Shown in pieces: positions 12,290-25,144 of a stretch of DNA of 64,000 bases (positions within the stretch are counted from its first letter, which is position 1; each line of letters begins with the position of its first letter). Position numbers and translations under genes: made by a program. This stretch comes from Seriola aureovittata (taxonomy: Eukaryota > Chordata > Actinopteri > Carangiformes > Carangidae): contig NC_079375.1 in the NCBI RefSeq assembly GCF_021018895.1, positions 15,894,492-15,958,491 of the forward strand. The letters run 5' to 3'. The notes under the pieces were generated by a model. It was not told the DNA's origin and made no database searches. It saw only the letters and a list, made by a program, of their open reading frames with translations.

Positions 12290-13557
12290 AAGCCAAATTT
12301 TCGTTCCGGGTTCTTTGTTTGCTGAGTTACCTGTACAGCTCAGTCTCCAGTTGCTGTCTGTTCCTGGTTCACCTTCGTTGAGCGAGTTTGCCGCCAAACA
12401 AACATGATGAGACTCATTTGCCCTCCTGTCTGTCATGTAGCACCGCACAAGCTGATCACATCTAAGGATGTATCCTACAATGAGAATTTCTACTCAACCC
12501 CCATGGGAGAGCATCTCCCTCACGGGGAGATGAAAGCACGATTTTGCATCATTAGAGAATGACACGTTCAAGGCAGTTATGATATTAGCTTGTGTTTGTT
12601 AGCTTATAGCTGCTATGTTTTGCTGCTGTATCTACTATTCTAGACTATTTCTAGTATCTGTCTAGTGCTTTTCTTTTAACCTCAATTCATGCCCATGAAA
12701 ACAGAATACTAATATACCAACTCTGTTGAGAAGCTAAACATGGGGTGATAGGCCAAAAGCTGACTGCAAATATAGATCAACCAGAAATAAATGCCTCGAA
12801 TACCAAAGATATAAATAATATTTGCAGCACATCATACTTTCTACACTTTTCTCTCTTTTCTATGCACCTCACGGTTGAAAAGATGACATGAAAACAGCAG
12901 CATAAAAATGGCTCCCTTATTGCCAGCTATTTTTGGAACGCTCGCTACTCCTCCATGACAAACACATGCATAACTTGCGGCTTTCAAAGATCTAATTCTC
13001 TCCGTCGCGCTTCAGAATTCATTCAAAGTGTCTGGTGTGGCATTGTTTTGATAGAAGGCCTTCCCTTCTCAGCAGGTATGCTGAAAACTTCAGCCCGAAG
13101 GCTGGGCACAGATTTGCATCGCCGCATGAAAGACTGTGAGCCAGTTATCTGGGCAGCCATTGTGGAAAATTGAGGGGTAGATGCTGTTTGCTTGCTTTGT
13201 GTCCAAGGCCTCATCTGTCTGTCGCTAGACTGAGGTATAGAAGACACACAAATGTGAAAAAGAAGAATGTGTTATCATATTAGTGAGAGAGTCACCATCT
13301 GGTACACTGTGGAAATGAGAGGGACAACACTGATTTTGGAATGCCTTTTATTGTAGTTTGTGAAATATTAATCAGAATAAGTGGCTTTTTTTTTTTTAGA
13401 GATCCAATGCTGATTTCAGCGTTATATTTTAGATGCCTTATTTTTGTGTTGGAAGTATTTTTGTACGAGCTGTCGCTCAGTGAAGGTATGTCTGTGTTAT
13501 GTGTCTGTGAGTGACATCAGGTGCATGTATTTGTGTTTGTGACTGAGCGTGAAAGGT

Positions 13558-13563
<6 letters not shown>

Positions 13564-13632
<69 letters not shown>
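13564..13632. repeat. (GT)n microsatellite, about 68 bp
   Basis: Long uninterrupted GT array on the + strand. Confidence 0.97.
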
Positions 13633-13633
<1 letters not shown>

Positions 13634-15198
13634 CTTACACGCATGAGTGTCTAAATGGTTTCCTTTCCACAACAAAACAAAGTTAATTGCTTCAATTACT
13701 GATATTAATTGCAAATGATCTGCCATTGGTTGTGTGTGACTCTCAATTTGGAGTCCCATGAATTCACACAGTATCTCAACTCTGCGCTCTGTTTTGTTGT
13801 TGTTGTAAATGCTTATATTAATAGAGTTTATTGTCACTTTCCTTAGCTGCCTCTCATGCACACACTCCTGCACACAGACACACACAAAGCTCACCTCTGG
13901 TTTTATATATCAGTTGTTTGAAGAATATTGATTTGAGTTTGCTTTTCTCTTCCCTGTCCACACTTTGCCCTGAATGTATTTAATCGTTCTTAATTTGACA
14001 TTTGAATGGTTGGATATTTGCCACATCTACTTTGTCTTTCTCGTCACTGTCAGCTAACCAAACAGTCCAAAAGATGGATGCCTTGCAGGTCCCCTTTGTG
14101 ACTGTGCTGACGTCTTTACAGAGGAAGTAAAAACGGGAAACAGAGAAGGGAAACTTCTTGTGAAAATAAAAATGGGACTTTTCTTGCCCAGGCTGTGGTT
14201 CCACATATAACCTACTGTAGAAGACGAAAGTTTTGGAGCTTTGCACATTTTGTCTTTGTTCCTGAAGCGATAGGAACTGATTTCTGGTATGGCATTTTCC
14301 GTAGGTATGTGTGGGTTGATTATTGAGTCAGTCTTGCATGTGTTTGCTTGCGTGTTGGGTCATCCTCGCTGTGATGTAGGTGTAATGTCTGACAGGTTAT
14401 TTTTAAGCCCACCCAGGAGTTGTGCTACAAAGGCCGGGCCAGACAGAACTAACAAGAAGAAGTATGTTTGCTTTTTATTGTTCGCAAGCAACAGCACAGA
14501 TGGGGATGATGAATGTGACACTCATTTTGGCTTTAAAACTCCCTTTATTTCTAAATGGTATGTTTTAGGTTCTGTGTGTGCAGGTACTTTTACTGCAGGG
14601 TAGCATTTAGACAGTAGAGAAATACACCTTATCATCTCACTAATCACCTATAATGAGCAGATGCAAGGCAGATGTGCATTGCTTCTGGCGCAGGTGCTGC
14701 ACAGTAAAGGTGTCCAAGGTTTGTCTTGGAATCCCTGATAGCCTTGGTGCGATCTACCATCCTTCTGCTTGCCAGTCTGCTCTGTCATTCAGAGTGAGGG
14801 AGGTATGCGCGTTTCTCTTGTAGGCTGCGAGGGGCAAAGAGGAGGAGTGAAACAGTAGGAGGAAAAAGAGACCACAGTGCAGCCGGAAGACTTTAATTAC
14901 GAAGCCATAAGTATTCATGAGGCTGTCCTCAGCGTTTTTTACCTGCCAGCTCTTTCCTGAACCGAGCAGGACTCTCAGCGCTGGTTTCAGGTCGCTGTGA
15001 AACCCAAGTGGAGAGTTTTTTCAGTAGCAACCCGCTGAGTTGCGTCGCTGCAGCTGGAACCATCGCAGGTGGACCCTGTGTAAACCTCTGCTGCCTGGCT
15101 GGGAGCGAGGCCGCATGGAGTCTGCTGAAGGGAGACATATGGTGGCTTATGATTAAAAGTGGAAAGTTTCATGCAAGTGAGTGCATGAGGGCGTAACT

Positions 15199-15209
15199 GT
15201 GTGTGTGTG

Positions 15210-15259
<50 letters not shown>
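15199..15259. repeat. (GT)n microsatellite, one TT step
   Basis: GT array of about 60 bp with a single interruption. Confidence 0.96.
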
Positions 15260-15609
15260 CGCTCATGCATATGCACAAAACCTCAGTTTGTAGATGTATT
15301 AGTTATATCGTAATTGATGAAAAAGCCAAAACCGGTGCAAAATTATAGATTAGTTTGTCAGCCTGACTCTGACTGACAAATAAATGCAAATTATTTTACC
15401 TGCAGATATGTGGGAGACTCGGAACATCATTAAATATAAGATAAATTATAGAAAACATGCACCTTATATTCTTAGATGAAAAGGAAAAACATTATTTTGG
15501 CTTGGGTTACAGGTTTTCCATAACCTGTTTACCTACTCTCATCACACTCCAGGCTTGTATATGAACCCATTATGAAATCTTCAAATGCCTCGTTGTGTGC
15601 TGGCCAATA

Positions 15610-15632
15610 TTTTTTTTTTTTTTTTTTTTTTT
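15610..15632. repeat. Poly-T tract, 23 bp
   Basis: Uninterrupted T run on the + strand. Confidence 0.95.
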
Positions 15633-17502
15633 GTATAAGTAATTCAGCCAAGTGGCAAACTTGTCTGCTTGCTAGCAGTCTCTAGTGGCCACCCACTTGT
15701 TCATTTTGCAAGTGAAACATGTTAGATAACAGAATAATAACATTCTCTCTGACTTTTAGCTTGCCGTTGCTCTTCTACTTGCTCATTTGTCTTTAAATCG
15801 TTCACATGATTGTTAAGTTCTTGATACTGTGAGCCATGGGAGCTGCAGTGAGCCATTTACTGTTGAGATCAATTCATGTCACTGCTGTCTAGAGAGCTCC
15901 CTGGCTGCCTATATTGTGTAGTGTGCCACTGACAGCCACTGGTTAATCTGCATGGAGCAAAGTTGATGCCAAGGGGGCAGTGAGGCAGATGAGCATAATT
16001 ATGCCCTATAAGTGGCAATACAATGATTGGAGACAGTAAAGCGGGTTTCATCAAACCAATGGGCAATAATGCAGAAAGCCAGTCGACAGCAGGGCAGCGC
16101 TGAAAGTTCCACAGTGGGATATTTTATTTAGGTGTGCAGTATTTCACAAAAACAACGCACATTAATTCACTCCCCGAAAATCGATTGGAATAAAAGGAGA
16201 GAGCTGTTTTTTTTTTTTTTTTTCTGTTTTCTGTTGCACTTCATTACAGAAGCTTATTCAGCTGATGAGTTTACTGTTTTTACAGGGGCTGCATTTGACA
16301 AGGCCACCACCCAGAGATGAATTTAATCCTGTTATCCACATCTAAGTGGTCATAGCTGCCACAATTTCACACATCTTTACTGTGGATGTGAAGTAAAAAT
16401 GTGAAATCTTTCATTGTCGGAATCTCAAGAGCATCTCCTCTGCTCATAGCAAAAAGTGAAAAACACATCTGCGTTTTTTTATTTTTTATTTTTATAAGAC
16501 TAAGAGCATTACTGTGCTGTTTTTATTGGAAAGACTATGAAAGATGCCATAACTCCAGAAGCATAATAAACATAATGTGCTTTGATTTTTCTATATTCTG
16601 TCTAATGTGGAACAGGCACTGGGTCTTGTTTAGATGTGGCTGGGGGTTTTATATGATCCTGTCCACAGGGTTTGACATATCAATCTGAACATTTAATGTG
16701 CTTTTTGGCTGCATGACTGGGTTTTACATGCACATTTGATATACTAATATACTCCCCCGCCCAATGCTCACACACACAGTATCTGCTCAGACTCGCACAG
16801 TGGCATGTCCAAAAGAAAAACCCCCCAAAAAACCAACTGTAAATAAATACTGAACAACCAAAACTAAACCGTTTTTGCTGCTTTACAAAGGAGACTTTAA
16901 ACAATGTGTCATGCCTATCTAGTCCAGCTAAGAAGTGTGAGGGAACTGTGGCCCTGCCGTGAACCAGCAGTGCGCAGCTCTTAGCCCTGCCAGGCGTGTG
17001 TCTCCGCCTGGGCTTTGAGTTATTACTGCCGGGGTCTGAGACTCATTCATCAGCGCTTCATTAAAACCCAAATCGCTTTTTCACTCACAGCTTTCTCTTT
17101 GCCAGACCCCGACAACTCCCACATCCTGCCTGCTCAATATCTGGGGCCGGGGCTTGTTCAGTCCCAATGACTTTGCAGCCCCTGTCTGCTGTGAAGAGTA
17201 CACGGCCCACTTGGGAACCGCATTGAACGGGAATTTCTTTTCACCTGGGTAGCAGCGGAAGAAAGGAAGACTCACCTGGGTGACATTGGAGGGTGGGTGG
17301 GTGGAAGTGGGTCGAGGGAGACGGGGGGAGACAGAGAGAGAGAGAGCGCGAGAGCGAGACGCAGGGCTGCTGAAAGGAACTCTCCAATGGCCTTTTCCTG
17401 TTCCGCTTTTGTTTGGTGCTATCTTGCCGTTCCGTGTTATTCAAACCACACAATAAGGTACAAAGGCTGCAGGCTGCTCCTGCTCCATCCCTCCACCCCT
17501 TC

Positions 17503-17533
17503 ATCCTCCTCTTCCTCCTCCTCCTCCTCCTCC
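17503..17533. repeat. (TCC)n microsatellite
   Basis: CTC/TCC trinucleotide array with minor substitutions, followed by a short C-rich CCTCCGCC stretch. Confidence 0.9.
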
Positions 17534-18551
17534 GCCTCCCCCCTCCGCCGTATTATAAGTCATTTAAACCGTGTTTTGGCAGAGTGGAGCTGAGGCAGGT
17601 GGAAGTGGAATGTTCACAGGCCCATGACCATTCTTTGCTCGCAGGAAATTAGTTGTCCATTGTGCCTTTGGTGCGGCAGCTTAGTGGAAGTCGGCGCCAC
17701 GTAAAGGCCAGTATCTTATCAAAATTGCAGCAAAGCTGTTTAGCAGCTCTGTCATGTTGTCTCTTTATCACACATTTTTCGCTCTCTCATTGTCTCCCAC
17801 TCCCTCGCTCCACTACTTTAGAAGTCTGCTCCAGTCTATTAAGTCAAAAGAAGGTCTAAGCCATTTATTTCTCCATTGCTATAAAGCAACAGGTGATCAT
17901 CTTGACTTAAGTGAGTGCTCTAAGTAAGAATGTAGAGCAGCCAGTGAGTGTTGTAAGTGTATTCCATTGATAATGGTGAAAAGCATTTAGTATTGATTTT
18001 TACAGCAAAACAAATACTTCACAGCCAACTGATTCTTTATGGTTTTACTCACAGCATAGTTCTGCCGCTGTACATGCGGGTCAGTCCATCAGCTGAACCA
18101 CAGACCAACTAAAGCTTGTGTGTAAGTCTTGGGTTTCACATGTGATTCTGCTGAAGTGTGTGCGCACATACACAAACATGCATGGAGTAATAAAAGCCAA
18201 ATTCGGTGTTGAAATGCTCGCTCCCATTTTTTAAATGTGCAGTTTGAGGGCGAGTGGCTGTATTTCTCCAGAACATGCTAATTACATTTACTATGACATT
18301 TGACCTTTTTCCTCTGGTATATGTAACACGGACCACAGTGGAGGGTGGGGTTGGGTTAACAGGGAAAACAGGATTGCACATTGTGCACCAGTGAGGGATT
18401 GAGAGAAATGAGAAGAAAGTGGCAGTATTGTTTTTGTTTCTCCGGCATTGGGATTTATCAGCAGCCAAAATACGCAATTGCTCAAACACAGAGAAAACAG
18501 TTTAACTCTCACCAACACGCATGTGCACACGTGTGCACTTATACACACTCC

Positions 18552-18587
18552 AACCCCACCCCACCCCCCCCCACCCCACCCCCACAT
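18552..18587. repeat. C-rich (CCCCA)-type tract
   Basis: Imperfect C runs of 4 to 9 separated by single A residues. The template strand is correspondingly G-rich and could fold as a G-quadruplex. Confidence 0.85.
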
Positions 18588-18908
18588 CCTGAGGGGAGAG
18601 GTCAGGTTTAGTGCTGTGTGGGGCAGTAGCCCTGTTTTCCTCTTGGCTGGCACCTTGCCCACATGAACAGTCCCTCTCTTCAAAAGCCACTAAGGCAGGC
18701 CCCAGTGCTGACAGTGTTCTGACAATGAGTTACTATCTGCCAGCCATGCACACTGTCTGACTGCTGGTCCCACTGAAAAACAGATCTGTGGCGAGAGCAA
18801 AGGTTAATCCAGCAGTGAGGCTCCACTGGCGACTGCGTCCACGGCCATGTGTGACTGAGAATAGGCTGGGAAGAATTAACAGCACTGCCTCAAGGAGTGT
18901 TGACAGAG

Positions 18909-18942
18909 GTGTGTGTGTGTGCGTGTGTCTGTCTGTCTTTGC

Positions 18943-18976
<34 letters not shown>
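18909..18976. repeat. Compound (GT)n-(GTCT)n-(GT)n microsatellite
   Basis: Two GT arrays flank a short GTCT-rich stretch. Confidence 0.93.
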
Positions 18977-18977
<1 letters not shown>

Positions 18978-19224
18978 TGTTGATTACAGCATGTGAGGAA
19001 GGGGCAGATGATGAGGTTTGAGGAGGAGGTTTTGTGTTCACAATCCATTATCTTCAGGGAGGAATCACGCTGGATAAAGGTTGCTTCATGCCTTTTCAAA
19101 GATGTAAGACAAATACCAGCAGTCCGTGTAAACATTGCGGTGAGAGTATGCGTGCCGTCTCCCTTTTGTCCGCTGTATCAATCGCTCTGTCAGCCTGTCT
19201 CGCTCTATTGTTTTTTTAACCTAC

Positions 19225-19242
19225 CTTTTTTTTTTTTTTTTT
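19225..19242. repeat. Poly-T tract
   Basis: T run of about 17 bp preceded by other T-rich sequence. Confidence 0.9.
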
Positions 19243-20636
19243 CACATCCCTCTCGTCTCCTGTTGCAGCACAATGAAAAACCAACCAAAAGCTTCCTGCA
19301 GTCTGCCAGTTACCTCAGAGGACGTACCCATATCAGCGTGGTGTGTTTGTATATTGCTATGCATGTCCGCGTTCGATGGAGTCAGCAAAGGTCAACTTGG
19401 TTCGTGGCCTCCTGAGGAGAGAGCATTTAAACGGGTTTCCCTACTCCTGTGCCAGCTGTCTGTTTCCAGTCCAAACAGCTCTGTTGGCTAAGCCCCTGTT
19501 GCCACATCATAGCCCCCTGCCTTTTGGCAACACGCTGACTATTAAAAGCTTATACCTTTGCTAGCGTGCACTGACTCTCATGAGTTATTACCAGTACTTT
19601 TAAGAGGCAAGGGATTTCTTTCTTTTTTTCTTTTTTTTTTTACCCTAAATGGCCTTGGAAGTGAAAGCTGACATTTTCTTTCACTTCCATTATCCCAGGT
19701 GTCAAATGGGGTATGTTATTGTGAAGTGATAGTTACATAGAAGCAGATTATAAATCAAATTCCTCACCTCGGATTTTCCTGATTAGCATATTTGTAATAG
19801 CAATAAGCCATGCATCAGCAGTAGGGGATATTTTCAAGGATTTGTGGCTTATAAATCACACTGAAGAAATACCCAATTTTGTGGATTTCTCCAGATTATC
19901 TTTGTGCAGATAAAGTGGAAATTGAGGGATAAATAAGAAAAGAAAAAAAAAAGAGGAGCATCAAGGCGTGCTGGCACTGGCTCATCACAGTCAATTAGCT
20001 ATGTGAGGCATCTCCCTGAGATATTTCACTTCGGATAATGCCTCCTCTGTCATCAAACTGTGTGTGTGCATAGGAGCGTGTGTCTCTGCGTGGTATTCTT
20101 TCTGCGTCCGGGTATGAATATCTGTGGGTATGCGTGTGTGGGTTTCTTGTGCACGCACCTGCCAAAATACCTTCATATAGGCCTCCTCGTGAGAAGGAGC
20201 AGACTGGAGTGCTTGTTTTCCCACTCACAGTGGGTGTGCATTTCTTTATCTCCTTAGCCTGTCGTGTTGACTGATGGGTAATATGCTAAATGGGGCCTGT
20301 GTTTACCTCACCTGTGCCACTGCCAGGCCTCTGTGTGTGCTGGGCTGTGACAGGGAGCACTAATAATGCTTTAACTGCTCTGTCAAACTTCAATCACATT
20401 GACACAAGCTCTGGTGTAGCACACTGTCCTGTTGGCAGAGGTGCTGTCACTGGACAGATGTAAGTGAATTGTGTCCCGGTAGATACATGGCAAATGTTGA
20501 CTACGCGCTGGAGGTCAGGTAAATGGGCTGTGCAGTAGCAGCACACAGTGCAGATGTGGATTTTTTTGTGAGTGCGTTTATATATAATCATGTCTCTATG
20601 TATGCAAATGCGCAGTCTGTGTTTGCACATGTCCCT

Positions 20637-20640
20637 GTGT

Positions 20641-20705
<65 letters not shown>
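20637..20705. repeat. (GT)n microsatellite, about 68 bp
   Basis: GT array with one AT step near its left end. Confidence 0.97.
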
Positions 20706-20707
<2 letters not shown>

Positions 20708-20916
20708 AGTAGATTTTCTTTTTTTTTTCCATTTATGTGTGTATCTGTTGCAGGGTTAGTGGAGCAGTGAGGCCTTGCAGTGAGTCTCTCTACAGGAGTG
20801 TGTGATTTACGAGCCGAGTGCGAGCACTTCTCCCATCCTCCTGCATAATGTCCCCATTAGAGACAGCAGACACTGTGGCTCTGTTCGTCATTTAGCCCCA
20901 GCCACCAGCACACCTG

Positions 20917-20918
<2 letters not shown>

Positions 20919-20950
<32 letters not shown>
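20919..20950. repeat. (GA)16 microsatellite
   Basis: Pure GA array of about 32 bp. Confidence 0.96.
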
Positions 20951-20952
<2 letters not shown>

Positions 20953-21157
20953 GAGGGGTGGGCAGACATAGAAGCGAGGGACAGAGAAAAAGGAAAAGGA
21001 GGAATAAAGAAAGAGGAGATAGCACAGTGCATTATCTCGCCATCAATTATCACCTTATGCCTTTACAGAGGCCGTGACCAACTCCATCTATGTGCAGAGC
21101 AGGAAAAAATTTTAAAAAAGCACAAAAGCAGAATGGGGGGATGCAAAAAGCTGGAGT

Positions 21158-21180
21158 AAAAAAAAAAAAAAAAAAAAAAA
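21158..21180. repeat. Poly-A tract, 23 bp
   Basis: Uninterrupted A run on the + strand. Confidence 0.95.
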
Positions 21181-22529
21181 GCAGTCTTATGACTCCTACT
21201 CTACCCCAGCTAGCCACAACCACTGCAGCAGTAGCCATATGTCTTGCCAGAGATAGCGTATTCCCTGCCTCATTCCTTCATCTCCTCTGGCTCTACTTGC
21301 TTTTTTTTATTTTTTTTTCGTCTACCTATGTTCTGTACCTGTGTTTGTTTTGGTCTGTCAGCCTCATTATGTGGAGCGAGCTGTCAGGGGACACACAGGC
21401 TAACAACACCCCTGGGGAGGAGAAAAAGAGGAGTAGTTGTGTGTGAAAACTCTGGGAGTCATTCCAACACCCATCTACATTAGTAACTGCACAACCGCAG
21501 ATAACAAACACTTCATGAAATGGTAGTCATATTTGCTCAGCATACACTTAAGCCACGAGCAAAAGCATTTTATGTAATGTACTGCATATACTGGCAAACA
21601 TTTGGAAAATTGCCTTTCATAATACTGTGCGAAGTCTTTGTTCTTACCACCGTCACACAGTGTTTTGTGCTTTATCTTATTTCTACGAGTGCTGTATGTA
21701 CTGAGCTTATGAGCAAAGGTTATGCTTTGTAGATATGTAGAGTTGGTTTCCTCTCTAACACCATCTACAAAAACAGACTGATGTCGCCTTGACGCATTAG
21801 GATTGTTAGTCAAAGCTACCTCAGGGGAAATATCTGATCTGCAATGATGTGTTTGAATTCACAATTAAATTCCAAAACACACTGTCAGTCTCATCTGTTG
21901 CATGTCATGTGGCACGAACTTGCTGTTGTTATTGTCGTTGCTAACGCAATATGGAGAAAATTAGCAATGAGTATGGCACCAAACTGAAAACTTTTTTGAT
22001 TCAACACCACAGGTGCAGAAGAATTGTTGAAAATCATCAAGGCGACTGCTGAGGCAATTTAGGCGCCGCAAATGAAGGGACATGAGGAACATTAATCCTA
22101 CAGCAGATTATGTGTGTGTTGCGTTTGAATTAATTTGAACGTAACACATGTTTGATGTCATTCTTCCACACTTGATTTTTTTTTTGAAGAAGAAGAAGAA
22201 GAAGAGACGCGCCTTTTGTAGCCCTGAAATAACTGAATCGTTGGTCAATGATAGGAATGTACGTCCTTTGTCTTTGATTGAAGTGGTGGTGTGTTTCGCT
22301 CAGATCTTGTGCTACACAATTGTTGAACCCCATGGGCTGAGTGTTAATGTTCTCGGGAATGACAGAGCCTCTGCTCTACTTAACATTTGTGATGAAACCT
22401 CCCTATAGGCTCTTCTTCTTTCTGTTCTGTCTCTGGCTTCTAACACAATGCAGGTTGATGGCAGCGATGCCTGGAGATGACAGTCAAACTTGCTTCTGTG
22501 GATCGATACTGCTGCTTGTGCATTCATCG

Positions 22530-22569
22530 CACCCCCCCACCCCCACCCCCCCCCCCCCCCCCCCCCCCA
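22530..22569. repeat. Poly-C tract with A interruptions
   Basis: C run of about 40 bp with A at a few positions. It lies about 50 bp upstream of an ATGG array. Confidence 0.95.
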
Positions 22570-22618
22570 CATTTCAGTTCCCAATTTACATGAGGACTCA
22601 AAGTTAAAAACTCCACAG

Positions 22619-22658
22619 GATGGATGGATGGATGGATGGATGGATGGATGGATGGATG
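22619..22658. repeat. (ATGG)10 tetranucleotide microsatellite
   Basis: About ten perfect ATGG/GGAT units. Confidence 0.97.
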
Positions 22659-22788
22659 CATCAGCCTGACAAACACTGCCTTTGTAACTTTGATCGTCGA
22701 AATGTTCTGGCACAAAGAAATAAAGTTAATTCAACCCTTGCCCTCCAAGCAGCTTCAAACAATTGCTAGGTATTATATACACCTTCTC

Positions 22789-22790
<2 letters not shown>

Positions 22791-22846
<56 letters not shown>

Positions 22847-22848
22847 AC
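22791..22848. repeat. (CA)n microsatellite, about 50 bp
   Basis: Pure CA array followed by two imperfect units. Confidence 0.97.
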
Positions 22849-23254
22849 CCAACACACCCAAAGGTGCACTTATTCCCTCCAACACAAACACTGCTGCCAT
22901 TTCATCTAAAATACAGTAGGTCCTGAAGGGGTGCTGTTCTCTCCAAACACCTGCGAAGCACTTGTGTCTCCCCATCACAGCTATTTACACCACCAGCAGA
23001 TACACACCCACACACCCGCAAATGACGGACACCTGCATCTATTCTAACCCGGTGACATAAAACTGGAGAAATAATTTAGCAGCATGGAGCAGCTTTTACA
23101 GCTGTGTAAGCTGCTCGTGTTTCCTGTATTTACATGTGCATGTGTGGATATGGGGAATGTGTGTGTCTTTCTGAGAGATTGCAAAGTGAGCGCGTTTGCT
23201 CCCACCGCTTCTTAACGTGTGAAGTAAAGGAACAGCTTGAAGTGGGTCGGTGGC

Positions 23255-23470
23255 ACTACATATTTAACGAGGCGTCCCGGCTCTTTCCGCTGCACTGTTG
23301 TAGCGCAGCGAGCAGAGTGTCGCACTTTGACTCCTGGAGCACGGCTCCAGGACGGCTCATATCACGCCAGCGAACAGCTTCATCTGGCGGGGGCGGGGGC
23401 AGGGGCGGGGGCGCGCGGGGGGGGACTGCCGAAAAGGAAAGCGCAGCCTGGGAAAACTGTCTGCTTTCCC
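23255..23470 (+). promoter_or_regulatory. CpG- and GC-box-rich block, candidate promoter
   Basis: About 20 CpG dinucleotides fall in roughly 210 bp, far denser than the flanking intron. A TATTTAA box-like element at about 23260 precedes a C/T-rich initiator-like region near 23290. Downstream, 23389-23424 holds a run of GGGGGC-type GC boxes (Sp/KLF sites) that also fits a G-quadruplex pattern. There is no ATG between about 23280 and 23540 on the + strand. It may be an alternative first exon or intragenic promoter, an isolated intronic CpG island, or a GC-rich enhancer. No coding exon can be assigned here. Confidence 0.4.
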
Positions 23471-24167
23471 GTGGCAGGCAGATCTTTAACTGAGAGGGTA
23501 ACCACAGGCTGTCTTACTGAATCGAGGAAGCTCATCCTCTGATCCACCCATGTTGTCTCTTGTTACATTAGCAATCAACAGAGGGCTCGCAAGATCCGAT
23601 ATGGAAGGATAAAAAAAAAGAAAAATGTCGCCCTAAAAGATGACATCTAGTACTGGCATAGCTACTGTTGAAAGAGCTGAGAGAGCCAGGGGGGATGGCT
23701 GATGTTTGCGCTCCCCACTAGTGTCAGTGGACAGCTGTGACATTTGGGGCTGCATTCTGGGCCAAAGCTCAAGTGCCCGCACATCCTGGATGCCAAATCA
23801 GATGAGGTCAGATACAACGCGAGTGTGTATTTGTGTGGGATGGCGGTGGCACGAGATCAGAATTACCCCCACACCCCGCCTGTGGCAAAACAGACGAAAT
23901 GTAATGTGTGTGAAATGACATTTGCTGCCCCAGAAGATTTCAGCGTTTCACTGAGCTGAAGGCTTTGCATTCAGAGTGGCATCGGGGAGAGAAAAAGTGA
24001 GGAGAGAGTGTGAGAGATAGATGAAGAAAACAAATAACTCATTAAAAAAAAAAAAGGCAAACATAAGTAAAGAGTGGGCAGGTTGATGGTGAAATAAAAC
24101 CGGTAGCATCAAATGGAAGAACATCAAACACAAGTTCCTCCTGGGAGCTAAAGGAATCAGCCTTTAA

Positions 24168-24170
<3 letters not shown>

Positions 24171-24207
<37 letters not shown>
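24171..24207. repeat. Poly-T tract, 37 bp
   Basis: This is the longest homopolymer in the window. It is followed at once by ACAG, making an exaggerated polypyrimidine-acceptor pattern ending at 24211. No reverse-oriented retroposon body can be identified beside it. Confidence 0.95.
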
Positions 24208-24210
<3 letters not shown>

Positions 24211-24779
24211 GTCTCTTCTCAAAAGAAGGACTGAAAAGCATGGAGAGGGCATGTGCTGTTTTCCACCTCACGATGAAAGACCTCCAGATAAATACACTAA
24301 AAAAGGTCTATTTCACTCTCAACTCCCCAGAGGTAAAAATTATCTCTCTTTTCCTCCCTCTTTCCCTCCTTCTCACTTGTTATAGATTCTCATTGGAGAA
24401 ACTCAGCAGCCTCTGTCAGCCTCATGTTATAAGGTCAAGATCTTCTGCTGAAAGTTTTTTCTTTTTAGCCTCAGGACTATTTTCTATCTCTTATTCCCCC
24501 ACTGCTGAATGCAGACTCTTGAGGAAAAACAAAGCCCATCTCCAAAAATATATAGACTTCCCCGGGCATGTGAGCATATGCTGCGAGAAGGTGGATTTAG
24601 TGTTTGCTTTTAACGGAAAGCATTGCGTCTGCTCGGAGGCGGTGGAGGGGCCACTGGAATTTTTATGGAGATGGATACCAAGGAAGAAAGGGCAGTATGA
24701 GAAGTGATCTCAACCTGAGCATGTCTACGATTGCCATCGCCAATGCTTTAGCCAGACTCTTGGGATGTATTTGCTGTGG

Positions 24780-24850
24780 TGCGTGTGCGTGTGCGTGTGC
24801 GTGTGCGTGTGCGTGTGCGTGTGTGTGTGTGTGTGTGAGTGTGAGTGTGT
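24780..24850. repeat. (GTGTGC)n-(GT)n microsatellite
   Basis: About seven perfect GTGTGC hexamer units run into a GT array. The whole tract alternates purine and pyrimidine. Confidence 0.95.
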
Positions 24851-25105
24851 ATATCTTTTGGAGCTGCACAAACGAGATCCCCGAAGAACACCTCACTCGC
24901 GGTTAAGGGAGTGAGATCACACCGCGCGTATCCTCTCATTCACACCGGCTTAGCCAGCACTGTCCCCGTGGTGAAGAGCACACGGCTGGGGAGTACCACA
25001 CTGAGGCATCAATTACCTGGATCCCACTCACATCGGTCAAGGGAGAACACGGCTAAATTGAATAACACTTTCCCAACTGCATGTTGGCATATGCGCTTTC
25101 CCCAC

Positions 25106-25144
25106 ACATACACACACACACACGCACACTTACACACACTTACA
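25106..25144. repeat. Imperfect (CA)n
   Basis: CA units broken by TA and CG steps. Confidence 0.8.

Noticed and set aside
23550..23612. ATG frame of 20 codons ending in ..DMEG, reminiscent of the MEE end of EphB1 exon 1, just downstream of the CpG island
   Set aside because: The position where a donor is needed reads GGATAA, not GT, and the peptide has arginines and asparagine where a hydrophobic signal-peptide core is expected. Treated as coincidence.
24240..24707. 155-codon open frame on the + strand
   Set aside because: No recognisable domain, a serine/leucine-rich stretch without family features, and no supporting splice context. Likely chance.
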